Shown here in pieces: positions 45,116 to 54,029 of a stretch of 64,000 nucleotides of DNA. Each line of letters opens with the position of its first letter. Within the stretch, counting starts at the first letter, position 1. The notes below the pieces were generated by a model. The model worked only from the letters and a program-made list of their open reading frames with translations, was not told where the DNA came from and searched no databases. The stretch comes from Noviherbaspirillum autotrophicum (GTDB lineage Bacteria; Pseudomonadota; Gammaproteobacteria; Burkholderiales; Burkholderiaceae_D), in NCBI RefSeq assembly GCF_000818395.1, contig NZ_JWJG01000028.1:4914615-4978614 (forward strand), read 5' to 3'. The position numbers and the translations under genes are program-made.

Positions 45116-45210
45116 GGGGGTCTCCGTGAAGGTTGATGTAGGCCTTGTCGAACTGCCATGGACATGCGTGCAAGGCCTGTCACGCAAAGGCAAGAAATCA
45201 GTCGGCGCCC

Positions 45211-46875
45211 TTACCCGCCGCGCAGTTCGCGCCGCAGGATCTTGCCGATCGGGGTCTTGGGCAGCTCGGCGCGGAATTCGATCTGGCGCGGAATCTTGTA
45301 GCCGGTGAGATTGGCGCGGCAGTAGGCGAGCAGCTCGTGCTCGCTCAGCTGCGGGTCCTTCCTCACCACGAACAGCTTGACGGCCTCGCCGGAGTGCGCG
45401 TCGGCGCTGCCGACGGCGGCCGCTTCCAGCACGCCGGGATGGGCCGCCACCACCGCCTCGATCTCGGCGGGATAGACGTTGAAGCCGGAGACGATGATCA
45501 TGTCCTTCTTGCGGTCGGTGATGCTGACCCAACCATCGGCATCCATGGTGCCGATATCGCCGGTCCTGAGCCAGCCCTCGGGGGACAGCGCGTCGGCCGT
45601 TTCCGCCGGTCGGTTCCAGTAGCCCCGCATTACCTGCGGCCCGCGCACCTCGATTTCGCCCGCTTCGTCCGGCGCACAGATGCTGCCGTCGTCGCGCCGG
45701 ATCCGCACTTCGGTCGACGGGATCGGAATGCCGACCGCGCCCAGGCGCGGTCGGTGCGGCGGATTGATGCAGACGCCGGCGGTCGCTTCGCTCAGCCCGT
45801 AGCCCTCGATCATGGTTCCCTTGACAAGCGAGGTCCAGCGCTCCATCACCGGGCGCAGCATGGCCGCGCCGGCGCCGATCGACAGTTTCGCCGAGCGCGC
45901 GCAGTCCGGGCCGAAGCCGGGCGTGTTGGCCAGCGCGTTGTAGAGCGTGTTCACCCCGGTCATGACGGTCCATGGATAGGCCCGCATCGTCTTGACGAAG
46001 GCTGGCAAGTCCTTGGGATTGGTAATCAGCACGTTGAGGCCGCCGATGGTCATGAAGGTGAGGCAATTGGCCACCAGCGAAAACACGTGATACAGGGGCA
46101 GCGGTGTGAGCACGATTTCTTCGCGCTCGCGCAGGGTGCCGCCTATCCATGCGCGGCATTGCAGCACGTTGGCAACGACATTGGCGTGACTGAGGATGAC
46201 ACCTTTGGATACGCCGGTGGTGCCGCCCGTGTACTGCAGGAAGGCGATGTCGTCCCGGCCCACCCCGATCGCAGGCGGCGTCATCGTCGCGCCGGCCCGC
46301 AGCGCGTGACGCCAGGAGACGGCGCCGGCAATGCTCCACGGCGGCACCATCTTCCTGACGTGGCGCACGGCGAAATTGACCAGGAGCCGCCGCGGCAGGC
46401 CGAGCATGTCGCCCGCGCCAGTGACGATCACGTGGCGCAGTGCGGTTGCCGCCAGCACCTTTTGCACCTTGCTGGCGAAGTTTTCCAGCACGACGATGGC
46501 GCAGGCGCCGCAATCCTTCAACTGGTGTTCCAGCTCGCGCTCGGTGTAGAGCGGGTTGACGTTGACCACGATCAGGCCGGCCCGCAGCGCGCCGAAGATG
46601 GCGACCGGATACTGCAGTAAGTTGGGCATCATCAGCGCGATGCGCGCGCCCTTCTCCATGCCGGGCAGTGACTGCAGGAAGGCGGCAAAGGCGCGCGACA
46701 GCCGCTCCAGGTCGGCGTACGTCAGGGTGTGCCCCATGTTCGTAAAGGCCGGTAAGTCCGCGTATTGACGGCAAGCCGTCTCGAACATCTGGTTGACGCA
46801 GCAGCAATCCGCCAGCTCAATCTCGGCCGGGACACCCGGCGGGTAATCGGTCAACCAAGGTCTGCTTGTCTCCAT
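45211..46875 (-). CDS. long-chain/branched acyl-CoA ligase (FadD-like)
   Basis: A 554-residue adenylate-forming ligase: FLQYTGGTTGVSKGVILSH (P-loop), GYGLSEATAGVCIN, WLRTGDIGTMDADGWVSITDRKKDMIIVSGFNVYPAEIE and the final PKTPIGKILRREL with the catalytic Lys. It activates a carboxylic acid to its CoA ester for entry to the pathway. The ATG at 46873-46875 has AGGGGA upstream. Its promoter region contains operator site 3 that matches those of the acyl-CoA operon 10 kb away, so it is part of the same regulon. Confidence 0.9.
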   Translation of the reverse strand: METSRPWLTDYPPGVPAEIELADCCCVNQMFETACRQYADLPAFTNMGHTLTYADLERLSRAFAAFLQSLPGMEKGARIALMMPNLLQYPVAIFGALRAGLIVVNVNPLYTERELEHQLKDCGACAIVVLENFASKVQKVLAATALRHVIVTGAGDMLGLPRRLLVNFAVRHVRKMVPPWSIAGAVSWRHALRAGATMTPPAIGVGRDDIAFLQYTGGTTGVSKGVILSHANVVANVLQCRAWIGGTLREREEIVLTPLPLYHVFSLVANCLTFMTIGGLNVLITNPKDLPAFVKTMRAYPWTVMTGVNTLYNALANTPGFGPDCARSAKLSIGAGAAMLRPVMERWTSLVKGTMIEGYGLSEATAGVCINPPHRPRLGAVGIPIPSTEVRIRRDDGSICAPDEAGEIEVRGPQVMRGYWNRPAETADALSPEGWLRTGDIGTMDADGWVSITDRKKDMIIVSGFNVYPAEIEAVVAAHPGVLEAAAVGSADAHSGEAVKLFVVRKDPQLSEHELLAYCRANLTGYKIPRQIEFRAELPKTPIGKILRRELRGG

Positions 46876-46929
46876 CTCATTTCCCCTAGAGGCTTTTTGA
46901 AGACATCCTACCGCGCGCAATGATTAAAG

Positions 46930-46946
46930 CAAGCGATTGATTTATT
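46930..46946 (-). promoter_or_regulatory. TetR-type operator upstream of the acyl-CoA ligase (site 3)
   Basis: CAAGCGATTGATTTATT is identical over 17 nt to site 2 (36913-36929), and the extended AAGCAAGCGATTGATTTATT (46927-46946) matches site 1 at 18 of 20. It is 55 nt ahead of the FadD-like start, the same distance as site 1 from BKACE. The shared regulator is inferred to be the TetR protein at 35073. Confidence 0.72.
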
Positions 46947-47364
46947 CATTTACCAAAACCTTACCGGATATTGATTTTGGTCTAATGCGGCTTGCCGGTT
47001 GCACTGTGCATGCGCGCGGCGGACCGAGCGTTCGCTCCCTGCTCATTTCCGGCGATAACCAAGCGGCTTTGCGCTTGCACAAGGAAAAAATTGCGGCGCT
47101 ATATGCAGATCAAGCGGAAAGAAAATAGCGATCGCCACTGCGGACCGCGCCATGCATTTGCACTTACGATGCTGGCTGCCGACCCTGCCGCTGCTGCCCG
47201 CAGCAGGGCATCGCCAGCACGGCCGGCATGTCATCGCAATCACAAACGCCGCTGTATCCACAAACCTTCGGCATAGGCGATATCGCGTTGTCCCTCCGGA
47301 TGATGGTGTCGTACCGGTGCGGTGACGCTGGCTGTCGCCTCCGCCATTGATGGAGGAGTATGAC
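46947..47364. other. non-coding spacer, no gene seen
   Basis: Between operator site 3 and the small exported protein gene. Short frames on both strands have no ribosome sites or family resemblance. The spacer must hold the promoter for the GH16 operon, but no convincing -35/-10 pair was found. No structured RNA was recognised. Confidence 0.5.
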
Positions 47365-47763
47365 TTGAAGATCCAGTCTCTTTTTCACACCGTTGTTGCC
47401 ACCCTCTTTTGCGGCCTTGCCATGGCCGCGCTGGCCCAGGAAGATCCGCCGGAGCAAAGCCCGTTTGCTGCCGCGCCCTTCCTCGACCCGCAACCGCTGC
47501 AGGAGCTGATCGCGCTCGATGACGGCGAATTCCTGCGCCGCCTGTTCGATGCCCGGCAAGGCAGCCGGCTCGTCGACCGCCTGTTTCCGGCCGATCCGGC
47601 GATCTTCCCCATGTCGCACGGCTTTGCCGGCGCCCGGGATGCCTGCCTGCGCCTGCGCACGCCACAGGCTTGCCGGCTCTATCTGCATGACCTGGTCATG
47701 ATCAACGAGGACAAGCTGCAGCAAAACCGCGTGCTGTCCAATCCATTCGCGCCCGCCCGCTAA
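47365..47763 (+). CDS. exported hypothetical protein starting at TTG
   Basis: A 132-residue protein when started at TTG 47365, which sits 6 nt after a perfect GGAGGAG (47352-47358); translation from there gives a clean signal peptide (KIQSLFHTVVATLFCGLAMAALAQ). Earlier in-frame codons (47347, 47350) lie in or before the ribosome site. The mature protein is about 108 residues with two Cys (RDACLRLRTPQACRLY) that may pair. No family recognised. It ends 9 nt before the GH16 glucanase gene, so it is co-transcribed and possibly aids the same extracellular function. Confidence 0.7.
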   Translation: MKIQSLFHTVVATLFCGLAMAALAQEDPPEQSPFAAAPFLDPQPLQELIALDDGEFLRRLFDARQGSRLVDRLFPADPAIFPMSHGFAGARDACLRLRTPQACRLYLHDLVMINEDKLQQNRVLSNPFAPAR

Positions 47764-47772
47764 GGAGAACGC

Positions 47773-48543
47773 ATGAAACGCATCCTCGTGATCTTCGCTG
47801 CCGTGCTGGGACTGTTTGCCTGGCACGCTCCGCTGCTGGCCCAGACGGTTTCGCCATATGGTCAGTCGGCGTACCTGTACACGCTGACGTTTGCCGAAGA
47901 GTTCGGCAACGGCCTCAATCCCGGCATCTGGAATAACCATATCTGGTACGAGAGCGCCAACCCGACCGTCAACTATGCGGTGGAAAACGGCGTGCTGAAA
48001 ATCTGGCCGCAACGCGACGCCAGCGGCAATTTCTTCAACAGGACGATCGACACCGACGGCCACTTTTACCAGACCTACGGCTTCTTTGAAATCGAGGCCA
48101 AGCTCCCGGTGGGAAAAGGCGTCTGGCCCGCCTTCTGGATCTTCAACCATATCGGCACGCGCCGGCCGGAAATCGACATCATGGAAGCCTATCCCGGCGG
48201 CGGCCCGGCAAGCGGCTGGTCGGATGCCAACCTGCATCCGACCGCCTACGGCGTGACGGTATGGAAGGATGCCACCGCGCTGGCCGGCTCCAAAATGATC
48301 CAGACCACCGACCTGTCCGCCGGCTTCCATAAATACGGGCTGAAATGGGAAAGCAGCCGGATGACGTTCTATTTCGACGGCAAGCCCGCCTACGTGCTCA
48401 ACGTGCGCATGCGCGATCCGATGTACATCCTGCTCAGCCTGTGGTTCGGCAGCGCCAGCGGCACGCCCGACAGCACCACGCCGACCGGCAGCGGCAACGC
48501 CTTCGAGATCAGCTATGTGCGAGCGTGGAAGTTCAGGTTTTAA
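47773..48543 (+). CDS. secreted GH16-family endo-beta-glucanase
   Basis: A 256-residue glycoside hydrolase family 16 protein with a signal peptide (RILVIFAAVLGLFAWHAPLLAQ). The catalytic signature is PEIDIMEAY with E133 (nucleophile), D135 and E138 (acid/base); FAEEFGNGLNPGIWNNH and WPAFWIFNHIG are family blocks. It cleaves beta-1,3/1,4-glucans or another beta-linked exopolysaccharide outside the cell. AAGGAG precedes the ATG. Paired with the small exported protein upstream; no exopolysaccharide synthesis genes are near. Confidence 0.9.
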   Translation: MKRILVIFAAVLGLFAWHAPLLAQTVSPYGQSAYLYTLTFAEEFGNGLNPGIWNNHIWYESANPTVNYAVENGVLKIWPQRDASGNFFNRTIDTDGHFYQTYGFFEIEAKLPVGKGVWPAFWIFNHIGTRRPEIDIMEAYPGGGPASGWSDANLHPTAYGVTVWKDATALAGSKMIQTTDLSAGFHKYGLKWESSRMTFYFDGKPAYVLNVRMRDPMYILLSLWFGSASGTPDSTTPTGSGNAFEISYVRAWKFRF

Positions 48544-48568
48544 CTAGCATCAGCGCTTGCAATGGCCT

Positions 48569-48588
48569 GCGCCGGCTGCGGCCGGCGC
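48569..48588. terminator. GC hairpin between GH16 and aldehyde dehydrogenase genes
   Basis: GCGCCGGC/GCCGGCGC form an 8-bp stem with a TGCG loop between convergent stops. No T tract on either strand, so its termination role is tentative. Confidence 0.4.
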
Positions 48589-48616
48589 GCCACGGTCCTG
48601 CAGGTGATTGCCGGGC

Positions 48617-50053
48617 TTACGCCGTGGCCGGCACTGGATACTGCAGCGATTTGTACTGCAGGAATTCCTCGATGCCGTACCGGCCCAGCTCGCGCCCGTT
48701 TCCGGATTGCTTGCAGCCGCCGAACGGCGCCATGATGTTGAAGTGTCCGCCGTTGATGTCGACCTGCCCGGTGCGCATGCGCAGCGCAACCCGCCGCGCG
48801 TGCGCCACGTCGCGCGACCAGACGCCGCCGGACAGCCCATAGGCCGATTCGTTGGCGATGCGGATGGCATCCTGCTCGTCGCGGTAGGAAAGAATCGCCA
48901 GCACCGGGCCGAACACCTCCTCCTGCTCGATCAGCATGCCCTGCTGCACGCCGCCGAAGACGGTCGGCTGCACGAAATAGCCTTGCTCCAGCCCGGGCGG
49001 CGGATGGGGGCCGCCGGCCAGCAGCGCGGCGCCTTCCTCGATGCCGGCGCGGATGAAGTGGCGCACGCGTTCGCGCTGGCGCTCCGACACCAGCGGCCCG
49101 AGCTCGGTGCGCTCGTCGAACGGATCGCCCACCCGCATTTCATTGGCGAGGTGCGCGGCCATCGCCGCGACTTGCTCGTAGCGCGTCTCCGGCACCAGCA
49201 TGCGGGTATGCGCCGAACACGTCTGGCCGGCATTGAGGAAGCAGGCGCGCATCGCGCCCGGCACGGCCTGCACGTAATCGGCATCGTCGAGCAGGATCGC
49301 GGCCGACTTGCCACCCAGCTCGAGCGTGACGCGCTTGAACGTCTGCGCCGCCAGCATGGCCACGCGCTTGCCGGTCCGGGTCGAGCCGGTAAACGAAATC
49401 ATGTCGACCTGCGGATGGCAGGCCAGCGCCTCTCCCACTGTCTCGCCGGTGCCGCTGACCAGGTTGAATACGCCGGCAGGAAAGCCGAGTTCGTCGATGA
49501 TGTCGGCGAACAGGAATGCATTGAGCGGCGCCACCTCGGAGGGCTTCAAGACCACGGTGCAGCCGGCGGCAAGCGCGGGGGCGAGCTTGGCGGCGATCTG
49601 GTGCAGCGGGTAATTCCACGGCGTGATGCAGGCCACCACGCCGGCCGGCTCGCGCAGCACCTCCGAATTGCCGACCTGCTCGGCAAAGTGGAAGTCGCGC
49701 AGCAGATCGGCATGGATGCCGAATGTGGCAGCCGGCAAGCTAGCCTGCACCTGGCGCGAAAACCGCAGCGGCGAACCGACTTCCTGCGAAATCAGTGCGG
49801 CGATCTGTTCGCTGCGCTCGCGCAGCGCGCCATGGATTTTGCGCAGCCAGTCGGCCCGCTCGGCAGGCGGCGTCGCTGACCAGCTGTCGAGCGCATCGCG
49901 CGCGGCATAAGCGGCGTCGCCCGCATCCTGTTCATTGCCGAGACAGATGCGACCGATGACTTGTTCGGTCGCGCTATGGGTGACATCGGCACTCATCTTG
50001 CCATGCGGCTTGACCCATTTCCCGCCGATGTACAGGTGCTGGTGAATTTTCAT
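48617..50053 (-). CDS. NAD(P)-dependent aldehyde dehydrogenase
   Basis: A 478-residue ALDH superfamily enzyme with all active-site residues: N146 ([10 protein letters not shown]), E245 (TLELGGKSA), C279 ([11 protein letters not shown]) and the late [21 protein letters not shown] is the cofactor-binding region. It oxidises an aldehyde to the acid; the substrate cannot be fixed. It is transcribed alone; the upstream spacer 50054-50314 holds no clear gene. Confidence 0.9.
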   Translation of the reverse strand: MKIHQHLYIGGKWVKPHGKMSADVTHSATEQVIGRICLGNEQDAGDAAYAARDALDSWSATPPAERADWLRKIHGALRERSEQIAALISQEVGSPLRFSRQVQASLPAATFGIHADLLRDFHFAEQVGNSEVLREPAGVVACITPWNYPLHQIAAKLAPALAAGCTVVLKPSEVAPLNAFLFADIIDELGFPAGVFNLVSGTGETVGEALACHPQVDMISFTGSTRTGKRVAMLAAQTFKRVTLELGGKSAAILLDDADYVQAVPGAMRACFLNAGQTCSAHTRMLVPETRYEQVAAMAAHLANEMRVGDPFDERTELGPLVSERQRERVRHFIRAGIEEGAALLAGGPHPPPGLEQGYFVQPTVFGGVQQGMLIEQEEVFGPVLAILSYRDEQDAIRIANESAYGLSGGVWSRDVAHARRVALRMRTGQVDINGGHFNIMAPFGGCKQSGNGRELGRYGIEEFLQYKSLQYPVPATA

Positions 50054-50314
50054 TGTTTCCTCGCGAAAGAAATGCGGCGTCGGAAAAATGAAGCGGGCGC
50101 CTCTACGGCCGTGGTGACCGTGGCATTATGGTACCCAGTGTGTGCGGGGGAGGTTAGGCGAAGGTGCGTTTATTTGTGCTCGCACAAACGTCGTGGCGTT
50201 GCTCAGGCCATGCATGCCTGGCGACAGGAGCGGCCGCCGCGTTCCATCAAGCATCCTCGATGCTGCAGAAAAAATCATGCCGCGCCGGCATTTGCCTGCG
50301 CGGACAGCTTCCCG

Positions 50315-50752
50315 CTATGCCGCCACCATCACCGCGCAATGCACCTTTTCCACCAGCACGGCATCCATCGCGCCGCGCCACCAGCGCATCGCAAAGCTCT
50401 TGTGGCGGGAGTGGCCGACAATCACCAGCTCGATGCCGAGTTTTTGGACCATGCCGGCGATGATATTGGCCGGCTCGCCCACCTCCAGATGAGGAATCAC
50501 CTTGAGGCCGGCGTCGGCCAGCATCAGGCGCCCCGATTCGAGCACCTGCTTCATGGTGCGCTGCTCGGCCTCTTCTTCCTCGATGGTGGGGACGGCGGCG
50601 GCGAATTCCGCCGCGATCACGATCGGCATCGGCGTGACCACTGCCAGCAAATGAATCTCGGTCGCGGGGCCGGGTTCCAGCCGTATGCATTCCTGCAGTG
50701 CGCCGCGGCTCTCTGGCGTGCCATTGTAGGCGACAAGGATCTTGCGGTACAT
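50315..50752 (-). CDS. universal stress protein (UspA family)
   Basis: A 145-residue Usp: KILVAYNGTPESRGALQECIRL at the start and IIAGMVQKLGIELVIVGHSRHKSF later. The ATP-binding loop expected as G-x2-G-x9-G-S/T is only partly kept (GHSRHKSFAMRWWRGAMDAV), so nucleotide binding may be weak. The ATG at 50750-50752 follows GGAGGGA. The role is stress survival; no partner is evident. Confidence 0.88.
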   Translation of the reverse strand: MYRKILVAYNGTPESRGALQECIRLEPGPATEIHLLAVVTPMPIVIAAEFAAAVPTIEEEEAEQRTMKQVLESGRLMLADAGLKVIPHLEVGEPANIIAGMVQKLGIELVIVGHSRHKSFAMRWWRGAMDAVLVEKVHCAVMVAA

Positions 50753-51023
50753 GCGTCCCTCCTTGATCAAAACGGAGCAGCGGTTACGCTGCCGCCCGAA
50801 ATTCCATCATACATCGCGCGCTGCCGTGCCGATTCATTTTTCTCAATGCGCAATGGGCCTGTTTCATTGTAGACGCGGCGCTCTTGCAGTTTGATAAGAT
50901 GTCGCAAAAAAAGTAACTGCCGGCCCCGTCACCATCTCCCAGTAGCCGGCCCGCCGTTACTTACGCATAATGAGCATTGTTCGCCGGAGTACAGTTGCCG
51001 GCCTTGGAATAGGGTTTTCGTTC

Positions 51024-51464
51024 ATGTTGAAAGTGGTCGTCATCGACGGCAATGCAATCTCGCGCAATCTGCTGACTTCGGTGCTGCTGAATGGTGGCTT
51101 TGACGTGGTCGGCGATTCCAATCCCTCGCCGGCCGGTATTGCCGGCATGATCAAGCTGAAGCCGCAAATCGTGTGCATCGACATCGGAGCGGCCGACGAC
51201 GAGGGCCTGGCGCGCATCGATACCCTGCGCCACGCGCTGCCGAAAACGCTGCTGTTCCTGGTCTCCGGCCAATTCGACCCGCTTACCGTGCAAACGGCGG
51301 CCGGACGCGGCGTGCACGGCTTCATCGTCAAGCCGTTCAAGCCCGAAACGGTGCTCAAGACCATCCGCAACGCCGTCATCAAGCTGGCCAGGCAGCACCG
51401 GCAAGCCGCCGCCCAGGACGGCGCGGCGCCGGATGACGCGGCATCGGTGTCGGACGACTCCTGA
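51024..51464 (+). CDS. single-domain response regulator (receiver) protein
   Basis: A 146-residue receiver: LKVVVIDGNAISRNLL, phospho-acceptor Asp in IVCIDIGAADDEG, and Lys in GFIVKPFKPETVLKTI. The first acidic-pocket position is D8 followed by Gly, so one of the two Mg-binding acids is missing. The tail is Ala/Asp-rich. There is no output domain; it may be a CheY-like relay for chemotaxis or for the convergent GGDEF/EAL protein. The start at 51024 begins the first strand; an upstream frame from 50970 adds 18 residues. Confidence 0.82.
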   Translation: MLKVVVIDGNAISRNLLTSVLLNGGFDVVGDSNPSPAGIAGMIKLKPQIVCIDIGAADDEGLARIDTLRHALPKTLLFLVSGQFDPLTVQTAAGRGVHGFIVKPFKPETVLKTIRNAVIKLARQHRQAAAQDGAAPDDAASVSDDS

Positions 51465-51466
51465 CT

Positions 51467-53731
51467 TCAGTGCGCCGCGACAGCCTTGCGCACTTCCATC
51501 TCGATATATTGACGCGCGATTTCTGAGGCGGGCATCGGGCGCCCCAGCAGGAAGCCCTGTGCGATGTCGCAGCCGGCGCGGCGCAGGAATTCCGCCTGCT
51601 CGCTGTTTTCCACCCCTTCGGCCACCACCTGCAATCCCATCTTGTGCGCGATCGCAATGATCGCTTCCGTGATCGCGACGTCGTCGGCATCCTGCGGAAT
51701 GCCGGTGACGAAGCTGCGGTCGATTTTGAGGCTGTCGAGCGGATACTGCTTCAGGCTCGCCAGCGAAGAATAGCCGGTGCCGAAGTCGTCGATCGACAGC
51801 GCCACGCCCATGTCGCGGATACGCCCCAGCAGCGTGATCGATTCCTGCGGGTTGTGCATGATGGTGCTCTCGGTGATCTCAAACTCCAGCATGCGCGGTG
51901 GCAATCCGCTTTGGTCGAGCGCACCGCGTATGGTGTCGAGCAAGTCGCCGGATGAAAACTGGCGCGCCGACAGATTGACCGCGATATGGCCGAAATCCCA
52001 GCCGGCATCGAGCCAGGCACGGCCCTGGCGGCAGGCTTCGCGCATCACCCAAGCGCCGATCGGCACGATCAAGCCGTTCTGCTCGGCCAGCGTGATGAAG
52101 GTGGCCGGCAGCACCAGGCCCAGCTCCGGATGGCGCCAGCGGATCAGCGCTTCCACGCCGGCCAGCTTGCCGGTGGCGGTCGCCACCTGTGGCTGGTAGT
52201 GCAGCTCGAACTCGCCGCGCTCCAGCGCGCGGCGCAGGCTGTTTTCCAGCAGCATCTGCTCGAAGGTTTCGGCATTCATGTCGCTGGTAAAGAACTGGAA
52301 GTTGTTCTTGCCGCGCTCCTTGGCGCGGTACATCGCCACGTCCGCGTTCTTCAGCAGCGTGTTGGCGTCGGTGCCGTCGGCCGGGTAGCAGGCGATGCCG
52401 ATGCTGGCGGTGACGAACATTTCCTGGCCGTCGATGACGAACGGCTGCGACATGCTGGTGATCAGGCGTTCGGCCAGGCGTGCCGCCGCGCCCGAGGAGG
52501 GCGGGTCTTCCAGCAGCACGGTGAATTCGTCGCCGCCCAGGCGCGCGGCGATATTGCTGTGCCTGAGCTCATGGCGCATGCGTTCGGACGCTGCCACCAG
52601 CAGCTGGTCGCCGGCCACATGCCCGAGCGTGTCGTTGACAGTCTTGAAGCGGTCGAGATCGATGAACAGCAGCGCCAGCTGCCGGCTGGCGACGGCGGCG
52701 CGTTCGATTTCGGCGGCAAAGCGCACCATCAGGCCGCTGCGGTTCAGCATGCCAGTCAGGCTGTCGTGGCTGGCCAGGTACTGCAGGCGGCTCTCGGCTT
52801 CCTTGCGCGCGGTATTGTCAGTAAAGACGCCGACGTAATTGGTGATGTTGCGGTCGGCATCGCGCACCGTCGATATCGACAGCCAGGCCGGATACCATTC
52901 GCCGCTCTTGCGACGGTCGCGCATTTCACCCTGCCAGTGGCCGTCGCGCGCCAGGTGCGACAGCATGTCGCGGTTGACCTTGGCCTTGGCGCCTTCGCCG
53001 GTCATCATGCGCGACAGTTTGCCCCGGGCTTCCTCGGCGGTATAGCCGGTGATGCGGGTGAAGGCCGGATTGACCGCCTCGATGCGGCACTCGGCATCGG
53101 TCATCACGATGCCTTCGCTGGCCGACTCGAAAACCCGGTTGGCCAGACGCGACTGGTGCTCGAAGTCGACTTGCTGGCTGACGTCAAGCGCCACCCCCAT
53201 GATCGCCGGACGGCCTTCGTACTCGCACAGGCTGCCGTGCACGTCGACCCAGCGGATGCCGCCGTCGCGGCGAAGCGCGCGGTACGTGTAGCGCACGCTG
53301 CTGATTTCGCCGGACAGGCGGCGGCGATGGTTTTCCTGCAGCAGGCGGGTGTCGTCCGGGTGGGTCAGATCGGCGACTGGCACGCCAATCAATTGTTCCG
53401 GGCTGTCGTAAGCCAGCAAGTCGGCGGTTTTGGTATTGGCATAGGCAATCTTGCCATCCTGCACCACATACAGCCCCACCAGCGACTGCTCGACGAAAGT
53501 ACGGAATTTATGTTCGGATTCGCGCAATGCCTGATCGGCCTGGATCAGCGGCGTCGCCGCCGCCAGCCAGGCCAGGCAGCCAAGTCCGAGCGCCAGCAGC
53601 AGCACCAGCCAATACGGCAGCGGCAGCGCGGAAGCAGCCAGAATGGCAACAGCGACCGCCCCGCCCAGCGCCGGACTGGACCAATGGCGCGGCAAGTGAG
53701 TCTGCTGCAGAAGTCGGGACAACCAGTTCAT
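51467..53731 (-). CDS. membrane PAS-PAS-GGDEF-EAL c-di-GMP turnover protein
   Basis: A 754-residue protein with two N-terminal hydrophobic helices (~22-38 and 40-58), PAS domains (~70-190 and ~195-315), GGDEF (~320-485) and EAL (~490-745). GGDEF (RLGGDEFTVLL) and EAL (VGVEALIRW, VNLSARQF, EITEST, DDFGTGYSSL, KIDRSFV, VAEGVE) are complete, so both activities are possible. Its stop is 2 nt from the stop of the convergent receiver gene. Confidence 0.92.
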   Translation of the reverse strand: MNWLSRLLQQTHLPRHWSSPALGGAVAVAILAASALPLPYWLVLLLALGLGCLAWLAAATPLIQADQALRESEHKFRTFVEQSLVGLYVVQDGKIAYANTKTADLLAYDSPEQLIGVPVADLTHPDDTRLLQENHRRRLSGEISSVRYTYRALRRDGGIRWVDVHGSLCEYEGRPAIMGVALDVSQQVDFEHQSRLANRVFESASEGIVMTDAECRIEAVNPAFTRITGYTAEEARGKLSRMMTGEGAKAKVNRDMLSHLARDGHWQGEMRDRRKSGEWYPAWLSISTVRDADRNITNYVGVFTDNTARKEAESRLQYLASHDSLTGMLNRSGLMVRFAAEIERAAVASRQLALLFIDLDRFKTVNDTLGHVAGDQLLVAASERMRHELRHSNIAARLGGDEFTVLLEDPPSSGAAARLAERLITSMSQPFVIDGQEMFVTASIGIACYPADGTDANTLLKNADVAMYRAKERGKNNFQFFTSDMNAETFEQMLLENSLRRALERGEFELHYQPQVATATGKLAGVEALIRWRHPELGLVLPATFITLAEQNGLIVPIGAWVMREACRQGRAWLDAGWDFGHIAVNLSARQFSSGDLLDTIRGALDQSGLPPRMLEFEITESTIMHNPQESITLLGRIRDMGVALSIDDFGTGYSSLASLKQYPLDSLKIDRSFVTGIPQDADDVAITEAIIAIAHKMGLQVVAEGVENSEQAEFLRRAGCDIAQGFLLGRPMPASEIARQYIEMEVRKAVAAH

Positions 53732-53976
53732 GATATTTTAATTTTGCGTCCGGCCAGTACGCCCGGAACGTCTCCCCATCCCGCTGGATATTCTCCATAG
53801 TAGCGGCCTAGTTGGAGCCAAGCAACTAAATTGCAGGGATTTACATTACCTTGCAGATCTCCAATAGGCGCTCCGGTTTGTGCAGTGAAGATTTGTTGTT
53901 TTAATCTCAATAAAATCCCCATAAATTCGCGCATTACAATTTATTTAATTTACAAATTTACAATATTTGCGTAAGC

Positions 53977-54005
53977 TTGCCTGTTGTCATTGTTGCTAAT
54001 TAAAT
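53977..54005 (+). promoter_or_regulatory. possible promoter in an A+T-rich spacer
   Basis: TTGCCT (53977-53982) and TTAAAT (54000-54005) are 17 nt apart, 24 nt before the ATG of the following gene. The 53732-54029 spacer is strongly A+T-rich compared with its surroundings and otherwise holds no recognisable feature. Confidence 0.3.
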
Positions 54006-54029
54006 AACACCGTAGCGATAAAATGCATC

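Noticed and set aside
35073-46875. Assignment as the acyclic terpene utilisation (atu) cluster
   Set aside because: There is no AtuA and the gene order differs; the AtuD-like dehydrogenase and GCC/MCC-like carboxylase only suggest a related substrate.
46937-47128. Short plus-strand frame of 63 residues beginning at the operator
   Set aside because: No ribosome site, overlaps the operator, and has no recognisable protein pattern.
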